Source: Actinidia chinensis (taxonomy: Eukaryota; Streptophyta; Magnoliopsida; Ericales; Actinidiaceae). Taken from it: DNA of 37,500 nucleotides. Position numbers and translations under genes: made by a program. This document shows positions 10,437 to 20,975 of this stretch, piece after piece. The notes below the pieces were generated by a model that worked only from the letters and a program-made list of their open reading frames with translations, did no database searches and was not told the origin of the DNA. Positions within the stretch are counted from its first letter, which is position 1; each line of letters opens with the position of its first letter. Location: NCBI GenBank assembly GCA_009663005.1, contig VIGQ01000736.1:1-37500 (forward strand), written 5' to 3'.

Positions 10437-12880
10437 GGTACATAGCCTGCATAGCTTTCCCCCCAGAAATGTAAAAAATCCTTGTTTTTGTAACTCCGGG
10501 AAACCTCTCACGCCAATTCCACAAGACCACATAATTATCTGAATCTGTTTTTTTTTTGTCCTCCACCCCTCTCAAGATCAGTTGTCGTGTTCGAGTACGA
10601 AAACCCTACGCCACCGGCGACTCCAAAAACAAAACATTTGCAGTCTGTGAACATCAAGAAAATCTAGATTGTTATTTTTTAAAACGCAATTACTCATAAT
10701 GTTTTCTCAAAAATTTGTTGAGCATGCGGTTTTTCCAAACTTGATTTCCTCAAATTATTTTGAAAAAAAACTTATTTTTTTGAAAAAGCACTAAAAATAT
10801 ATTTTTTTAAGAAGAACGACCACTAATTTTGATTTTTTCAAGAATCCCAATTTTCCGAAACTCGGTAGAAAGAGAGAAAAAAAGATAACGTACCATGGTT
10901 CCAAGAATATCTATTTTTGTAGAGTGTCTTTCCCTCACTATGGACTCGAAATGGTCGAGTTCTGGCATTGCTCCAATAGGCAAGACGATGAACAACCAGG
11001 CCCTGTGACAAACAAAGTACGAAGCGGTGACATGCACGAAGCGGTGGCGGCTGGATTCGAGTAATGGCATCTGTCTTCCCGTGTTAAAAGTGAGAAAATC
11101 CAGTAAAAAAATAAAATTAATTTGTTTTTCATCTCTAATTCCGATTTAAATACAACCTTCATATGATATTATCTTTTCAATACACGTTGAAATATAGTTT
11201 TTTTTTGCTCCTAAAAAATCGAACCAAATTAAGTGTAAGGGAAAGTTACAAATCCAATATTTTTATATTATAAAAATATGGAAACGCGTCCACCAACCTA
11301 ATTGTCTGACCCTCACACAAATATATGGGTTCCCACAATATAAATGAAGAATTTATATGCAAGTATGTGTTAATAAATACTAATTACTGAGCATAACACG
11401 ACACCATTATATATATGTCAACGGGCCACATGACCTGAAAGAAAGAATTAGTGGTATATTACTTGTCCTTATTAATCTACCACGTGGCCCTCACTACACA
11501 ATGTCAGATTTTATTGAATAGTATAATGTCGATGTTATATCAGTGTCACAACCTAATATTTATTGCCACACACAGTTGTAGGATATAGGATCAATTTCAT
11601 TACCTCCAATTAGCAGACTTATCTATTATTAAAATTAGTTTTAAGATTCCTATTTATAGATATTTTTGTGAAAAAATAATAAAATTGTCAAACAACCTAT
11701 GAAAAGAATAAATATTCTTATTTTTAAAATTGAATAACAGGTTTATTTTTTAAATATATTTAGATTAGGAGCATTAAAAAGTAGAATATTTTTAGATTAT
11801 TTTTTTGAAAAAACATTCTTATTGACAGCAATTTTTATTTTTAAGTACAGTTGATTAAAGATTACTTAAAACATACATTAAAAATTTTAGATCAAATTCT
11901 TTTTTAAAACTATTTATTGTTAATATAAAATAAAAATAGAGTAGTTTACAATAAATATATTTAAAAAAAAAGAGAATTTTTATTTATTTGATTGGTGTAG
12001 TACTAAAAGAAATTTTGAAGCACTAAATATAAGATCAATCTTATCATTTTTTGCCAAAACAATTAGATTTGAAGGGGATATTAATAATAATTTTAAAAGT
12101 AAGAAAACAACAAGCGACAATGAAATTTAAACTAGAAAAAAACAGACTTTTAAACTATGCATGGCGCGAACTCCTCAACAAGAGACGTCATGTCATGCAC
12201 CTTAAATACAAGATTTGTGTTTACTCCTCACTCGTCATGTCAAGTACCTTAGTAGCAGAAAATTTGTACTTGACAATCTCCACGATAAAACTTTTAATAA
12301 AATGTCATGATATTTAAGGCTCAGATGCTAGGAATTGTGAGAGTATTAATATGAATGATAAGAATAAGTAAATATACTTTCTAATTACTAATTACAATCT
12401 ATGTAGAAATCTAATGCTCTTTCTCCGTAAGACCCCGCATTATTTTGAGAATTACAAACCATCTAATATATAAAACAATAGTGGTTTATAAAAATAGTTT
12501 CAAATTTATCTTTTTAGTGTTATAAATCCTAGATAAACTAAGCACTGAAAATAAACTGACAACGATAATTAATTTGTCTAAGTTACCATGAATTACTGAT
12601 AATTAGATTATCTTTTTGTTACATGAACCCAAAAAGCTAAACATTAATTGCCATACTATTGACACACTGACCCCAAACAAAACAAAAACAAAAATTTGAA
12701 AACATACATGAAAATATTACCTCCATTAGCCAAGAAGAAGTGGCAAGGAGTGGTGAGCACCTTTTGGGCTTCAGCAAAGTAATAATAGAATGCTTTCCAG
12801 TTGATTCATTCACTGTGACTAGCCCCCACCATAGTGAAGAGAATTCAACATTGGGCTGCTGAACCTGGCAATTTCTCAAT
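10437..12880. other. AT-rich non-coding stretch
   Basis: About 2.4 kb with no supported gene. A GC-richer patch at 10880-11080 gives short frames on both strands without domains. A weak inverted pair (GGGCCACATG near 11424, CACGTGGCCC near 11481) suggests a small decayed MITE. 11590-12050 is highly AT-rich. Confidence 0.35.
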
Positions 12881-13210
12881 CCTCTCCTCTCTCCTTCAGC
12901 CCCTCCTGTTGGAAGAACCTCAAACCCTTCTCCACGTTGAAGTCACCGCTCCACCTCGAAACTGCTATGTCGACTGCAAGAATTTTTCGTCAGCTTAGAC
13001 TTGTCGAGAAGGCCTTGAGCCTCAGTCCTGTTTCTTCTCTTCCCATGGGTTGGAGCTAAGAAGGAAGGATGAGAAGAGAGAAGAAAAGATGGAGGAGCCC
13101 TTGTGGCACCATTTTTTGGAGAGATGGGGGGGACGAAGAGGGTTTTGGATCCAAATAGTTGTATTTATAGTAATTTAGCGGGAGAGTAAGTGCACATGTA
13201 AAAATATCAG
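12881..13210 (-). promoter_or_regulatory. Possible minus-strand promoter/leader island
   Basis: A GC-richer island within AT-rich DNA. Read on the minus strand it has a TATA-like CTATAAATA (complement of 13162-13170), then a pyrimidine-rich leader with only two very short ATG frames, resembling a plant 5' leader. The downstream minus-strand frame 12637-12879 (80 codons) shows no recognised family. It could equally be a fragment of an LTR. Confidence 0.2.
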
Positions 13211-13419
13211 AATCATGTTGGACACTAGTTCCTATCTAAAATACCGAAGGAATTGCCTGTGCTCACGGGCACTACGCAAAAAAAAAAATTATTAATTTCA
13301 TCAATTTTGATGATTCTTCATGTAAGAAGAACAAATAAAAATAATCAGAAATAAAATAGCTCTCAAGTTGCTTTTTAAAAAAATTACTAATTTAATCTAA
13401 CACTAACATAAGAGAGCGG

Positions 13420-14390
13420 TTTTTCTCACCTTATCCCTTGATGTTACTTTTTTTTTGACTTTTAACTTTTATCCTCAACGTCTTCCTCGAGACTCAATTT
13501 TGTATTCAACCGGTTATTCTTTTTTTTATTGACCATCTTTATTCTTTTTTTTAATACACCTTGATTTTTTTTTTACTTTCACTTCTGACTTTTTTTTATA
13601 TAAAAAAAAATTATATAAAATTTTTTATAACCCCTTTATTTTTTTTAATACCACCCCTTGATTTTTTTTTTACTTTCATTTCAATTTGTATATAAAAAAA
13701 ATTATATTTATAATTTTTTTTATACTTTCTCTTATCTTTTTTATAAAAAAAAGAATGTGAACAAATTTTTATATTTTTTTAAATTCGATGGTTGGGGAAG
13801 AGTTATATATTTTTTTGTTATTTGAGACTATCCTTGTAAATTAATAATGTATTTTTAGTAGTTTGATTTCTCATAAAATACATAAGAAAAATATAACTTT
13901 TAACCGTATTATACAGTAATAAATTCATATTACATAAGACATAATAATCGAATCCATAACTTATAATCAATATCTTTTCCAAAAAAAAATTTATATTTTT
14001 TACTATTATTTTTATATAAAAATTCAAAGTGAAAGCAAAAAAAAAAGAATCAATGGATATTAAAAAAAGACTCAAATCACATATACACTATCAACCCCCG
14101 AAATTAAAAAAAAATTAAAAAATTTTGATTCATATTTTTTTTGTATAAAATATAAGGTGGAGTAAAAAATTTTTTTAAAATTAATATAAAATCTTATCCA
14201 AATTTTTTATATATAAAATTTTAAGTGAAAGTAAAGAAAAAATAAAAAATCAAGGGGTATTGAAAAGAAAAAGAAATAAAGGGTTATACAATTTTAATAA
14301 AATATATATATAAAACTCACAGTGAAAGTAATAAAAATCCACTAAAAAAGTATTAAAACAGTCTCAAGGGGTTGAGAAAGTATGGGAGGT
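13420..14390. repeat. ~1-kb palindrome built from tandem AT-rich units
   Basis: The left arm (13420-13780) is T-rich and repeats a unit of roughly 100 bp containing ATACC.CCTTGATTTTTTT, TACTTTCA(C/T)TT and TATATAAAA. The right arm (13985-14390) carries the reverse complement of the same unit (AGTGAAAGTAAAGAAAAAAT, then ATCAAGGGGTATT) at least three times. The arms end in related blocks, TTCTCACCTTATCCCTTGA on the left and the complement of TCAAGGGGTTGAGAAAGTAT on the right. The ~200-bp centre is AT-rich. Both arms are degenerate. No transposase and no clear target duplication are visible. Confidence 0.6.
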
Positions 14391-15016
14391 GCGAGAATGG
14401 AGACTATGCTGCGAGCTCAAGTGAACCGTGCTGGGCGGCGAGAGCTTGCAGTGATCTTTTAGGCGGGAAACACCTAATTTGAAAAAAGGTGAATCTGACA
14501 CTTTGATCAACAATCAAATTACTTTCACGTAGATAGCATGAGAAGATAGATTTTGATTCAAACGGATTGTGATTTGTATTATAGATGGGGAAGCTACTTT
14601 CAATCAACCATCATGTATGCTCTTGCCACGTCACTAATCAGGTGGACTGTCATTCTATTAATGACATGCCTCATTTTGGGATCATTACTTAAAAATGAGG
14701 GAGTGGCTTGCGTTGATGATCATTGTTATCACCCAACCTGTCACAGTTTTTTTAGTTGTGATTAAAAGTTTATTTTAACTTGAATATATTCAACAATGTT
14801 ACGTGCATACTACTCTAGTAACAGAACGAATTAAGGATTTTAATCTTGAGAGTACGAAAAGTATATACGTATTGGCAAAGAGGTGTAAGATCTATAATTT
14901 GGGACTGCAAACTTATATTATTTCAAAATTATTTTCAACAGTTTAGAATAATTTAAGATTTTTTTTTAGTTTTGATATCATCCCCCTACGTCCCCTTGGG
15001 ATCCATCCCTCTTAGT
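14391..15016. other. Non-coding stretch
   Basis: Short frames on both strands (14404-14607 minus, 14553-14765 plus) overlap each other and have no domain features. Nothing else is recognisable. Confidence 0.35.
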
Positions 15017-15185
15017 AAATAAATTCACAAACTCTCTTAGAAAACTTAGTGAGAGAATTTGGGGGAATTTATTTCTAAATTATTACATTTTAAAAATTGA
15101 ATTGAAATCAAAACAATGCCAAAATTACACCAATACCATAATAATTAAATAAATTTACAAAACTCTCTTACCAAACATTTGTTAG
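15017..15185. repeat. Short direct and inverted repeat cluster
   Basis: AATAAATTCACAAACTCTCTTA (near 15018) recurs as AATAAATTTACAAAACTCTC (near 15148), and an inverted version (GAGAGAATTTGGGGGAATTT) lies between them at ~15051-15072. It is probably a decayed MITE with a duplicated end. Confidence 0.4.
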
Positions 15186-15325
15186 GACCGTTTGTTACAA
15201 TTTAGTTTTATTCCTTCGTTTTTTTTTCCATATTAAATGAGGGAGCTTGTGAACACTAAAATTAGCACCACCGTCTTTACACCATTAATATTGTAAAGTG
15301 AGTGTTATAGCTATATGGTTTTGCT

Positions 15326-16118
15326 GAAAAATGGCTGTAGGGATGGGAATAGCGGACCACCAATCCACAACAAATTCAACACTCCAAAAAAAAAATTAAA
15401 AAATTTTAGTTACTTATCAAGTAATTTCACATAATAACTTTTTTCAGATATTTAGCGACTATATTAGATTTTATTTGATGTGAGTCCTAGATAACACAAA
15501 CTACATCAATTGTAGGTCACTATATCAAGATTCTTTGAAAAATGGCCGTTGGCATGGGAAATAGCGGCTGCACAAATCCAAACAAACAAAGTAAAGAAGG
15601 AAAATACAAAAAATTAGTAATTATCAAGTTATTTACTCTGATAATTTTTGTCGTAATTAGTGACTATATCAAGATTCTATTGCTGTGAGTCCGATAGAAC
15701 ACAAATTACAGCAATTGGTGAGTTATATAGTCACTACATCAAGATTCTAGAAAAAGGTCTGGTGCTGGGAATACCGTACGCAACAATCCAATAACAAAAT
15801 AAATACAAATTTTAGTTTAATTTCAAGTATTTATGCTAATATTTTTTCATTTATTTAGGACTAATCAAGATTCTAGTCTGTGATGTTCATATAATTAGTC
15901 CCCTATCACCCACCCTACCACAACTGTAAGTTAATTATCACTTTAGATCCAGATTCTAGAAGAAAATGGCAGTGGGTGCATGGGATAGCGAAACAACTAC
16001 ATCTAACACAAAGTAAAAATAAAAAACAACACAAAATTTTAGTTAATATCAGTAATTTATGCTAATAACGTTTGTCATAATTTAGTAAAAAAAAAAACTT
16101 AGAGTCAAGATTCTATTT
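15326..16118. repeat. ~212-bp satellite-like tandem array, 4 copies
   Basis: Unit starts are marked by GAAAAATGG.(C/T)GT.GG.ATGGGAATAGCG variants at about 15326, 15537, 15750 and 15960, giving periods of 211, 213 and 210 bp. Each unit then has CAA(T)CCA.AACAAA, an AATTTTAGTTA.TTATCAAGTA block, a TTATGCTAATAA.TTTT block and ATCAAGATTCTA twice. The fourth copy is shorter. Copies differ by many indels, so the array is not young. No open frame is shared by the copies. The hAT-like element at 16127 truncates the right edge. Confidence 0.8.
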
Positions 16119-17126
16119 TACTATAGAGGTGCACAAATAGAGGTCTAGGCTGGACTAACACCGCTACAGTAACGAGTTTGTGGGTCGTTCACTGGCTGAA
16201 CAGAGCTCAGTCCGCTACAGTAATGGATCGAGTTAGGCCCAATTCATAAACCATCCTTTGTTGCTTCAGTCCGGGCCCATGACTCGGTCCCTAGTATCTG
16301 ACTGGACGCTACACACAAACAGTAACAAACCGATTCCAATTCTGGACTGGCCGGCTCTTTTTTTTTTTTTTTACGATATTCTAACACATTTTATTTGAAT
16401 GTATGCTATTATTTTGTATCACATTTTTTTTTCTTTGTAATGTTACAAAAATATGTTATTATTCCTTAAAATAATAAGAATTTTAAATTATAATTTTAGT
16501 AATTACAATAACAATGTATTTCAATTGAATAATATATTAAAATTAAATCAATAAATAAAAAAGACTTAAAGTCAAAAGATTAATTTTATTTATTGATAAA
16601 ATGTCAATACATTGATTGTAAAAATTTAAAATAATTTTAAATAATTCCAAAAATAAAAAAAAAATTAGATATTAATCAACTATAGTTAAGTACATCTCAT
16701 TAGGTTGGCACCAACTTAATCATTAATTTGCGTTACTCATTCTTTCGCTTACAAAGTAACAATATAACCATAAAAATGGGTTTATCGGAGGGCGAGGTTT
16801 CAAGTTCGAATCCTCCAGGAAAAAGAAAAAAAAATTGGCCTTTAACGAGCCAGACCAAGCTGGGTTAATAGGTCGGACCTGCTGGATAATGGGCTGGATT
16901 ATTCCGGTCTGTTTAATACGGGCCGACGGGTTGGACCATAATGGGATTAATGGGGGGTGGGGGGCGGGGCTATTTTATTGGTCAGACTTCGCGAAGGCTG
17001 TCCAGCTGTGCCTATAGTACTGTTTAGGGTCGAGTTCAAGCTAAATGGCTATCTTGGTCTCAGACCCGCTAATACAAATAACAAGGCCGTTAACGAGTCA
17101 GGTTAAAATGGGCCTCTGTACTATAG
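16119..17126. mobile_element. hAT-like non-autonomous transposon with 8-bp target duplication
   Basis: The 8-bp direct repeat TACTATAG flanks the element exactly (16119-16126 and 17119-17126), the duplication length made by hAT transposases. The left end reads AGGTGCACAAATAG and the right end, in reverse complement, CAGAGGCCCATTTTAA, giving a short imperfect terminal inverted repeat of the (C)AG(A)GG type. Subterminal regions are rich in GGGCC/ACCCG motifs (for example GGGCCGACGGG near 16920), as in many plant hAT families. The ~990-bp interior has no transposase. A B-box-like TTCGAATCC (16806-16814) and a G-rich tract (16950-16967) lie inside. Confidence 0.75.
16950..16967 (+). other. G-quadruplex-prone tract
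   Basis: GGGGGGTGGGGGGCGGGG offers several ways to form four G3 runs with one-base loops. It lies inside the hAT-like element. No gene is adjacent. Confidence 0.6.
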
Positions 17127-18201
17127 ATCACACAAAACTAAATGGTAACTTGTAGTGCCGCACATAAATATGTAATTGGGCCATGCAAGGAGTCTAATAG
17201 TTTATGAATTCAAGACTATAAACCTTTCCACTTGTTTTTTGTAGAAAGAATTATAAAAAGAACTCTGAGGTTTTAACTTTGTTAACAAATTAGGTTCTCA
17301 TTTTTTATTTCAGTAAGTTATTCTCTAAAAATTTTAAAAAGTATATTCAAAAATAATTCAATCAAACCATTTATCAAGCTTTCGTTTATTTTAAACTTTG
17401 ATGATCACTAAGTGATTCCTCCAAAATAATTGGTTATTATGTCAAAAGTCAGGTTTCTTCTTTAAAGGTTCCCTTAATCAATGTGTTGACGAAACAAACT
17501 AGAGACACGGCGGCAAGCTAAGCTTTTGAGGCGTTTGCTGTAAGGGAATCCAAATGAAGAACGTGCAATTCACACACACACACACACACACGTAGCGTAA
17601 GAAAATTTGTTCACTAAGTTCCCCAAAATATTCATTATTTTTTTTGTTCTCTCTTATATTCATATTATTTGAAGAGATAAGCGTATTATTAGGAAAGTTT
17701 TAAATTTATAACAATAAATATTTTGAGATAGGATGTTCAAAGGTCTATTGCATGGGCGTGATGAAGGCAATTATTCTATGTTTCCTTAATAAAAAATATA
17801 AAGATATATTTGTAATTATTTTTTTATAGTTCGGATGCCCGCTTAAAACATTGGGTTTGATAAAAACTAATTTGGGTTTCTAAAGGTAACGTAGGCAGAA
17901 AACTTCTAGTGACTCTAGACTATGTTTGATAACATACTTAAATTTGATGGCGATTAGAAATCCATTTAATCTCCTCAAAATTAGTAATGAGACTTGGATT
18001 AGTAATACCACCCCTCCTATTAGGATTTCTAATCCTTCATTTTGTTGAAAAATTAACGTTTCCAAGGGCTATTTAGTTCATTGTTTAATTTTTCACTTAA
18101 TAAAAAATAGGTTAAAGTAAGCTTTTCACAGTACTAATAGTCCAGGTCGTTAGTTCTTAAAAGTAATATCAAAACATAACCCTAAGGAGAACTCCAAAAT
18201 G
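17127..18201. other. Non-coding stretch with small palindrome and microsatellite
   Basis: Contains a (CA)10 run (~17570-17591) and a short inverted pair, CGATTAGAAATCC (17951-17963) with GGATTTCTAATCC (18023-18035), probably a Tourist-type MITE relic spanning ~17920-18070. No gene. It ends at the junction with segment C. Confidence 0.4.
17570..17591. repeat. (CA)10-11 microsatellite
   Basis: An uninterrupted CA dinucleotide run, readable directly from the sequence. Confidence 0.95.
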
Positions 18202-19125
18202 TGACGTTTCTTGAACATAAATTCAAATATTTTACCGGCTGCCTGAACTACACTAGGGTTTTTGAAGTATTTTAATTGATAATACATAAAAAGATGATCT
18301 TAGGGGGCATTAGTCATGTGCAGTCTTGTTAGTTGTTACATAACCTTTTTTTTTTTTAAAATATTTTTCTTGCCTGACCCAATTAAGGAGGTGATGAACG
18401 TAGGAAAATGACAATCTAGCTACCTGCCAGTGTCCAACTGTTGGATCTTTGTGTTTTTCATTTGCTGATTTTGTGCAACTGTTAGTTGGAACAGAATGTT
18501 GGAAATATCCAAATCTTGAGGAAGGGGAAATTACCAATCAAATGTCACAAAAAACAGACTGAAATAGTTAGCTCCAAAAACCTACAAACAGATGAAATAA
18601 TATTTCTTTCCTACTAGCAGCACACAAATTTCATGCAAACATGCATGTCCATACATATTGTGATTTCAACTTTACTTAAAGGTCGGCAAGTTATGCATTA
18701 CATAGAATTCATTTCAGTGTTTGAATTGTTATTGTTATGACTCACACAAGATTCTCATAAAAAATAAATTGATCGAACATTAGCTCTCACATGCATGGTT
18801 AAAATGAATTTAAAAAAAACAAATAGATTTTCTATAAAAAAATGTTAAAGTTCGTTCTCCAACAAGTTTTCGAATAAAATAGATTGTCTTATTGACGTTG
18901 TTCTAATCAATTGATTTTTTTATAATATAAATTATCTCATCAGCTAATCTTTAGAATAATGAAAATTGTTAAGTGTCAATTACTTTAAACTATGAGTACC
19001 CACAACCTGTTAACTTATAAAGTTCAAAATTACAATTGTTGAACTCTTCATATCTTTTTTATTTTATTTGTTATTTTTTTACTCATATATGACTTGGTTG
19101 ACATAAGTAAAACCGAGAGAGATAG
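18202..19125. repeat. Segment C, copy 1 (unidentified)
   Basis: About 0.9 kb is collinear, same strand, with 26250-27180. Anchors include GACGTT.TCTTGA, GGAAAATGACAATCTAGC, TGTTAGTTGGAACAGAATG, AAAAACAGACTGAAA, TTGTGATTTCAACTTTAC, TTACATAGAATT and GTTCAAAA.TACAATTGTT. There are many substitutions and indels. No coding frame is shared by both copies. In the second copy it follows segment A without a gap. Confidence 0.75.
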
Positions 19126-19518
19126 AAATGTTGGAGTGCTTGGTGATGAGAGTCATTCTATGTTGGTACTGGCACTGGAGTCAGTGATTCGGCTAGTGTC
19201 CCAACAATTATTGACAACTTCAAAAAGTGAAATTTTCGGCCATAAACAAATTGATATTGCAACACATAATTATTAAAATTTTCTTTCACTTCTTTTATTA
19301 TGTGAAATCAACTCTCGTCATAAACCGGTGGCTTACTCTCCAATCCACACATTGATCTAGATTAATTATTTGATGTGGAATGGCCACTCTAAAATAAACC
19401 CAAAAACTAACCACCGCAGCCGCCGTCATCACATTTGTACACATCCTTCAATGTCGCATAATACGTACCCACCACGTATACCGCATCTTGCCAGGAATCA
19501 ATCAGGAACCGAGCACAA
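19126..19518. other. Spacer between duplicated units
   Basis: Joins segment C copy 1 to the minus-strand LTR fragment. On the minus strand it would be the leader of that retroelement. No coding domain was recognised in the 66-codon minus-strand frame at 19407-19607. Confidence 0.35.
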
Positions 19519-19530
19519 GCTCTGATACCA
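19519..19530 (-). other. Primer-binding site, minus strand
   Basis: GCTCTGATACCA is the exact complement of TGGTATCAGAGC, the initiator-Met tRNA primer site used by most plant LTR retrotransposons. In this orientation its LTR should lie to the right. Confidence 0.6.
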
Positions 19531-20045
19531 AACTGATGTAAAGAAGCGGAAGCCGCAAAAAAAATGATAAATGACCTCGAATCCTTTGATTCTAACAAAA
19601 TGGCCAAAAATGAAATCCCTCTCTAAAACCCATTGATTCACAGCAAATAATGGAAATAAAAGAAGTGTCAAAACTTTGTTTATTTTCGAAGAATACTAAG
19701 ATTTAGAACAAAAACAAGAAAAGAGAACGCTCTCTTTAATCACTTCATTTTTATTTAATCAAAAAAAACTCCTTAAAATAAGGTTACATCTTATTTATAA
19801 TCGACAGAAAATTAAAATTCTAAACCACTAAAATTCTAACTTAAACTAGACTACCAAAATAAAATCTAACTTTAATCTAATAAAATTTTAATTAAAAAAA
19901 TTGAATCCTATACTTGAACAGAAACTAATTACAAAAATAATAAAAGATAATAATAAATAAATATAATTTTATTTTTCGTTCTGCATCATTCTTAAAACTA
20001 AGAAAAAACTTATATGAAATCCTAAAATTTACACATGTGCATCAC
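19531..20045 (-). mobile_element. Probable 5' LTR fragment of a minus-strand retroelement
   Basis: Inferred only from its position next to the minus-strand primer site at 19519-19530. The sequence is AT-rich and non-coding, starting (in plus orientation) AACTGATGTAAAGAAGCGG. The outer boundary is lost where the plus-strand gypsy LTR begins (~20051). The partner LTR and the internal region are not in the window. Confidence 0.35.
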
Positions 20046-20050
20046 AAAGC

Positions 20051-20430
20051 GTGTCAAGGGATAGAAGGTAACTTGCACGGCGAAATTTCTTCTAACAGCC
20101 CCCATGCCAAGATAGAGACGTCAACAGTTTGACAACAGGATACTAGCCAGGCTCTAAGAGTGTGACTGGGTCAGCCACCTACTCACTGGCATAGTGGGTC
20201 GGCACATACGAGCACGCGTCAAGCCACAGTCTATCTAGTGACAAGACAGCTAGCACGTCAAGATACGCGCCGAGCTGTTCCATATAAAGTCATCATTTCT
20301 CTCTCTTATAGGTACGTGAATTCACTCTGGTAAAACATATACATACTCTCTCTATACATACACTTTTCAATAATCTAACTTGACCGTCAGAGAATCATTT
20401 TCCTAAAATAGATCACCGCAGGTGTTACCT
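20051..20430 (+). mobile_element. Gypsy-type LTR fragment, copy 2
   Basis: Homologue of 2152-2510: same order of GTGTCAAGGGA, GACTGGGTCAGCC.CCTACTC, GACAGCTA, ACGCG.CGAGCTG, a TATA-like box (20282-20289), ACATACACTTT and CTAACTTGACCGTC. It marks the left edge of the second copy of the duplicated unit. The upstream part of the LTR is missing here. Confidence 0.65.
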
Positions 20431-20470
20431 CGATTTTCTATCCCTAATCTTTATAAAACCACCCCCCCCA

Positions 20471-20787
20471 CATAGTGCTATAGAATAAAAAGGAGGTGAT
20501 GGTGGAAAAATCTAAGAAACAAGAGGTCCAAAAAAATTGTGTAATGTGCTTAAGGATTTCGTTTGATTTGCATGACATTCGCAGATCAAAAAAAACTAGT
20601 TCATGACATTTGTTATTAAAGGACACGAGAAAAACTTGGGAACATCAAAGTGAGTTCTGAATGTCCATTATATTCTTGCATCACTACTTGCGAGGTGACC
20701 AAATCCACATTAGTTGTTGGCGGAATCGATGGGGTAGCTCGATTCTTGAAACCAGGGAATAGTGAGGTTTTTTAAGGTGCATTATGT
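20471..20787. repeat. Segment A, copy 2, left part
   Basis: Matches 3067-3350 and ends GTGCATTATG exactly where the Copia 5' LTR begins. The continuation lies beyond the element, from 25533. It therefore records the empty target site, for which copy 1 is the reference. Confidence 0.7.
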
Positions 20788-20962
20788 GTTAGAATATCTT
20801 TAGAATACATTTTTTAGAGTTCAAAAATATATTCAGATTACAATGTATAATCTAAAATCTTCCTAATTGATACGCTACTTACTTACGTATATTGTTTCTT
20901 ATGTAAATCTATTCCTTTGGTTGTCTAGATATATATATATATATATATAATTTCTTTCAACA
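20788..20962 (+). repeat. Copia 5' LTR
   Basis: Starts TGTTAGAATATCTTTAGAAT and ends TTTCTTTCAACA, with TG..CA ends. It matches the 3' LTR (25291-25516) in the start, the CTAATTGATAC.CTACT block and the CAACA end. At 175 bp it is about 50 bp shorter than the 3' LTR: the stretch containing the TATA box and R region in the 3' LTR is replaced here by a (TA)n run (~20927-20949). Confidence 0.85.
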
Positions 20963-20975
20963 TAGTATCAGAGCC
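20963..20975 (+). other. Copia primer-binding site
   Basis: TAGTATCAGAGCC lies immediately after the 5' LTR and matches the initiator-Met tRNA primer site TGGTATCAGAGCC at all but one position. Confidence 0.85.

Noticed and set aside
13818..14075. 85-codon minus-strand ORF
   Set aside because: It is low-complexity AT-rich coding of Ile/Phe/Leu/Lys inside the palindromic repeat.
16795..16818. tRNA or SINE B-box (TTCGAATCC)
   Set aside because: No A box, acceptor pairing or clover-leaf can be drawn, and it lies inside the hAT-like element.
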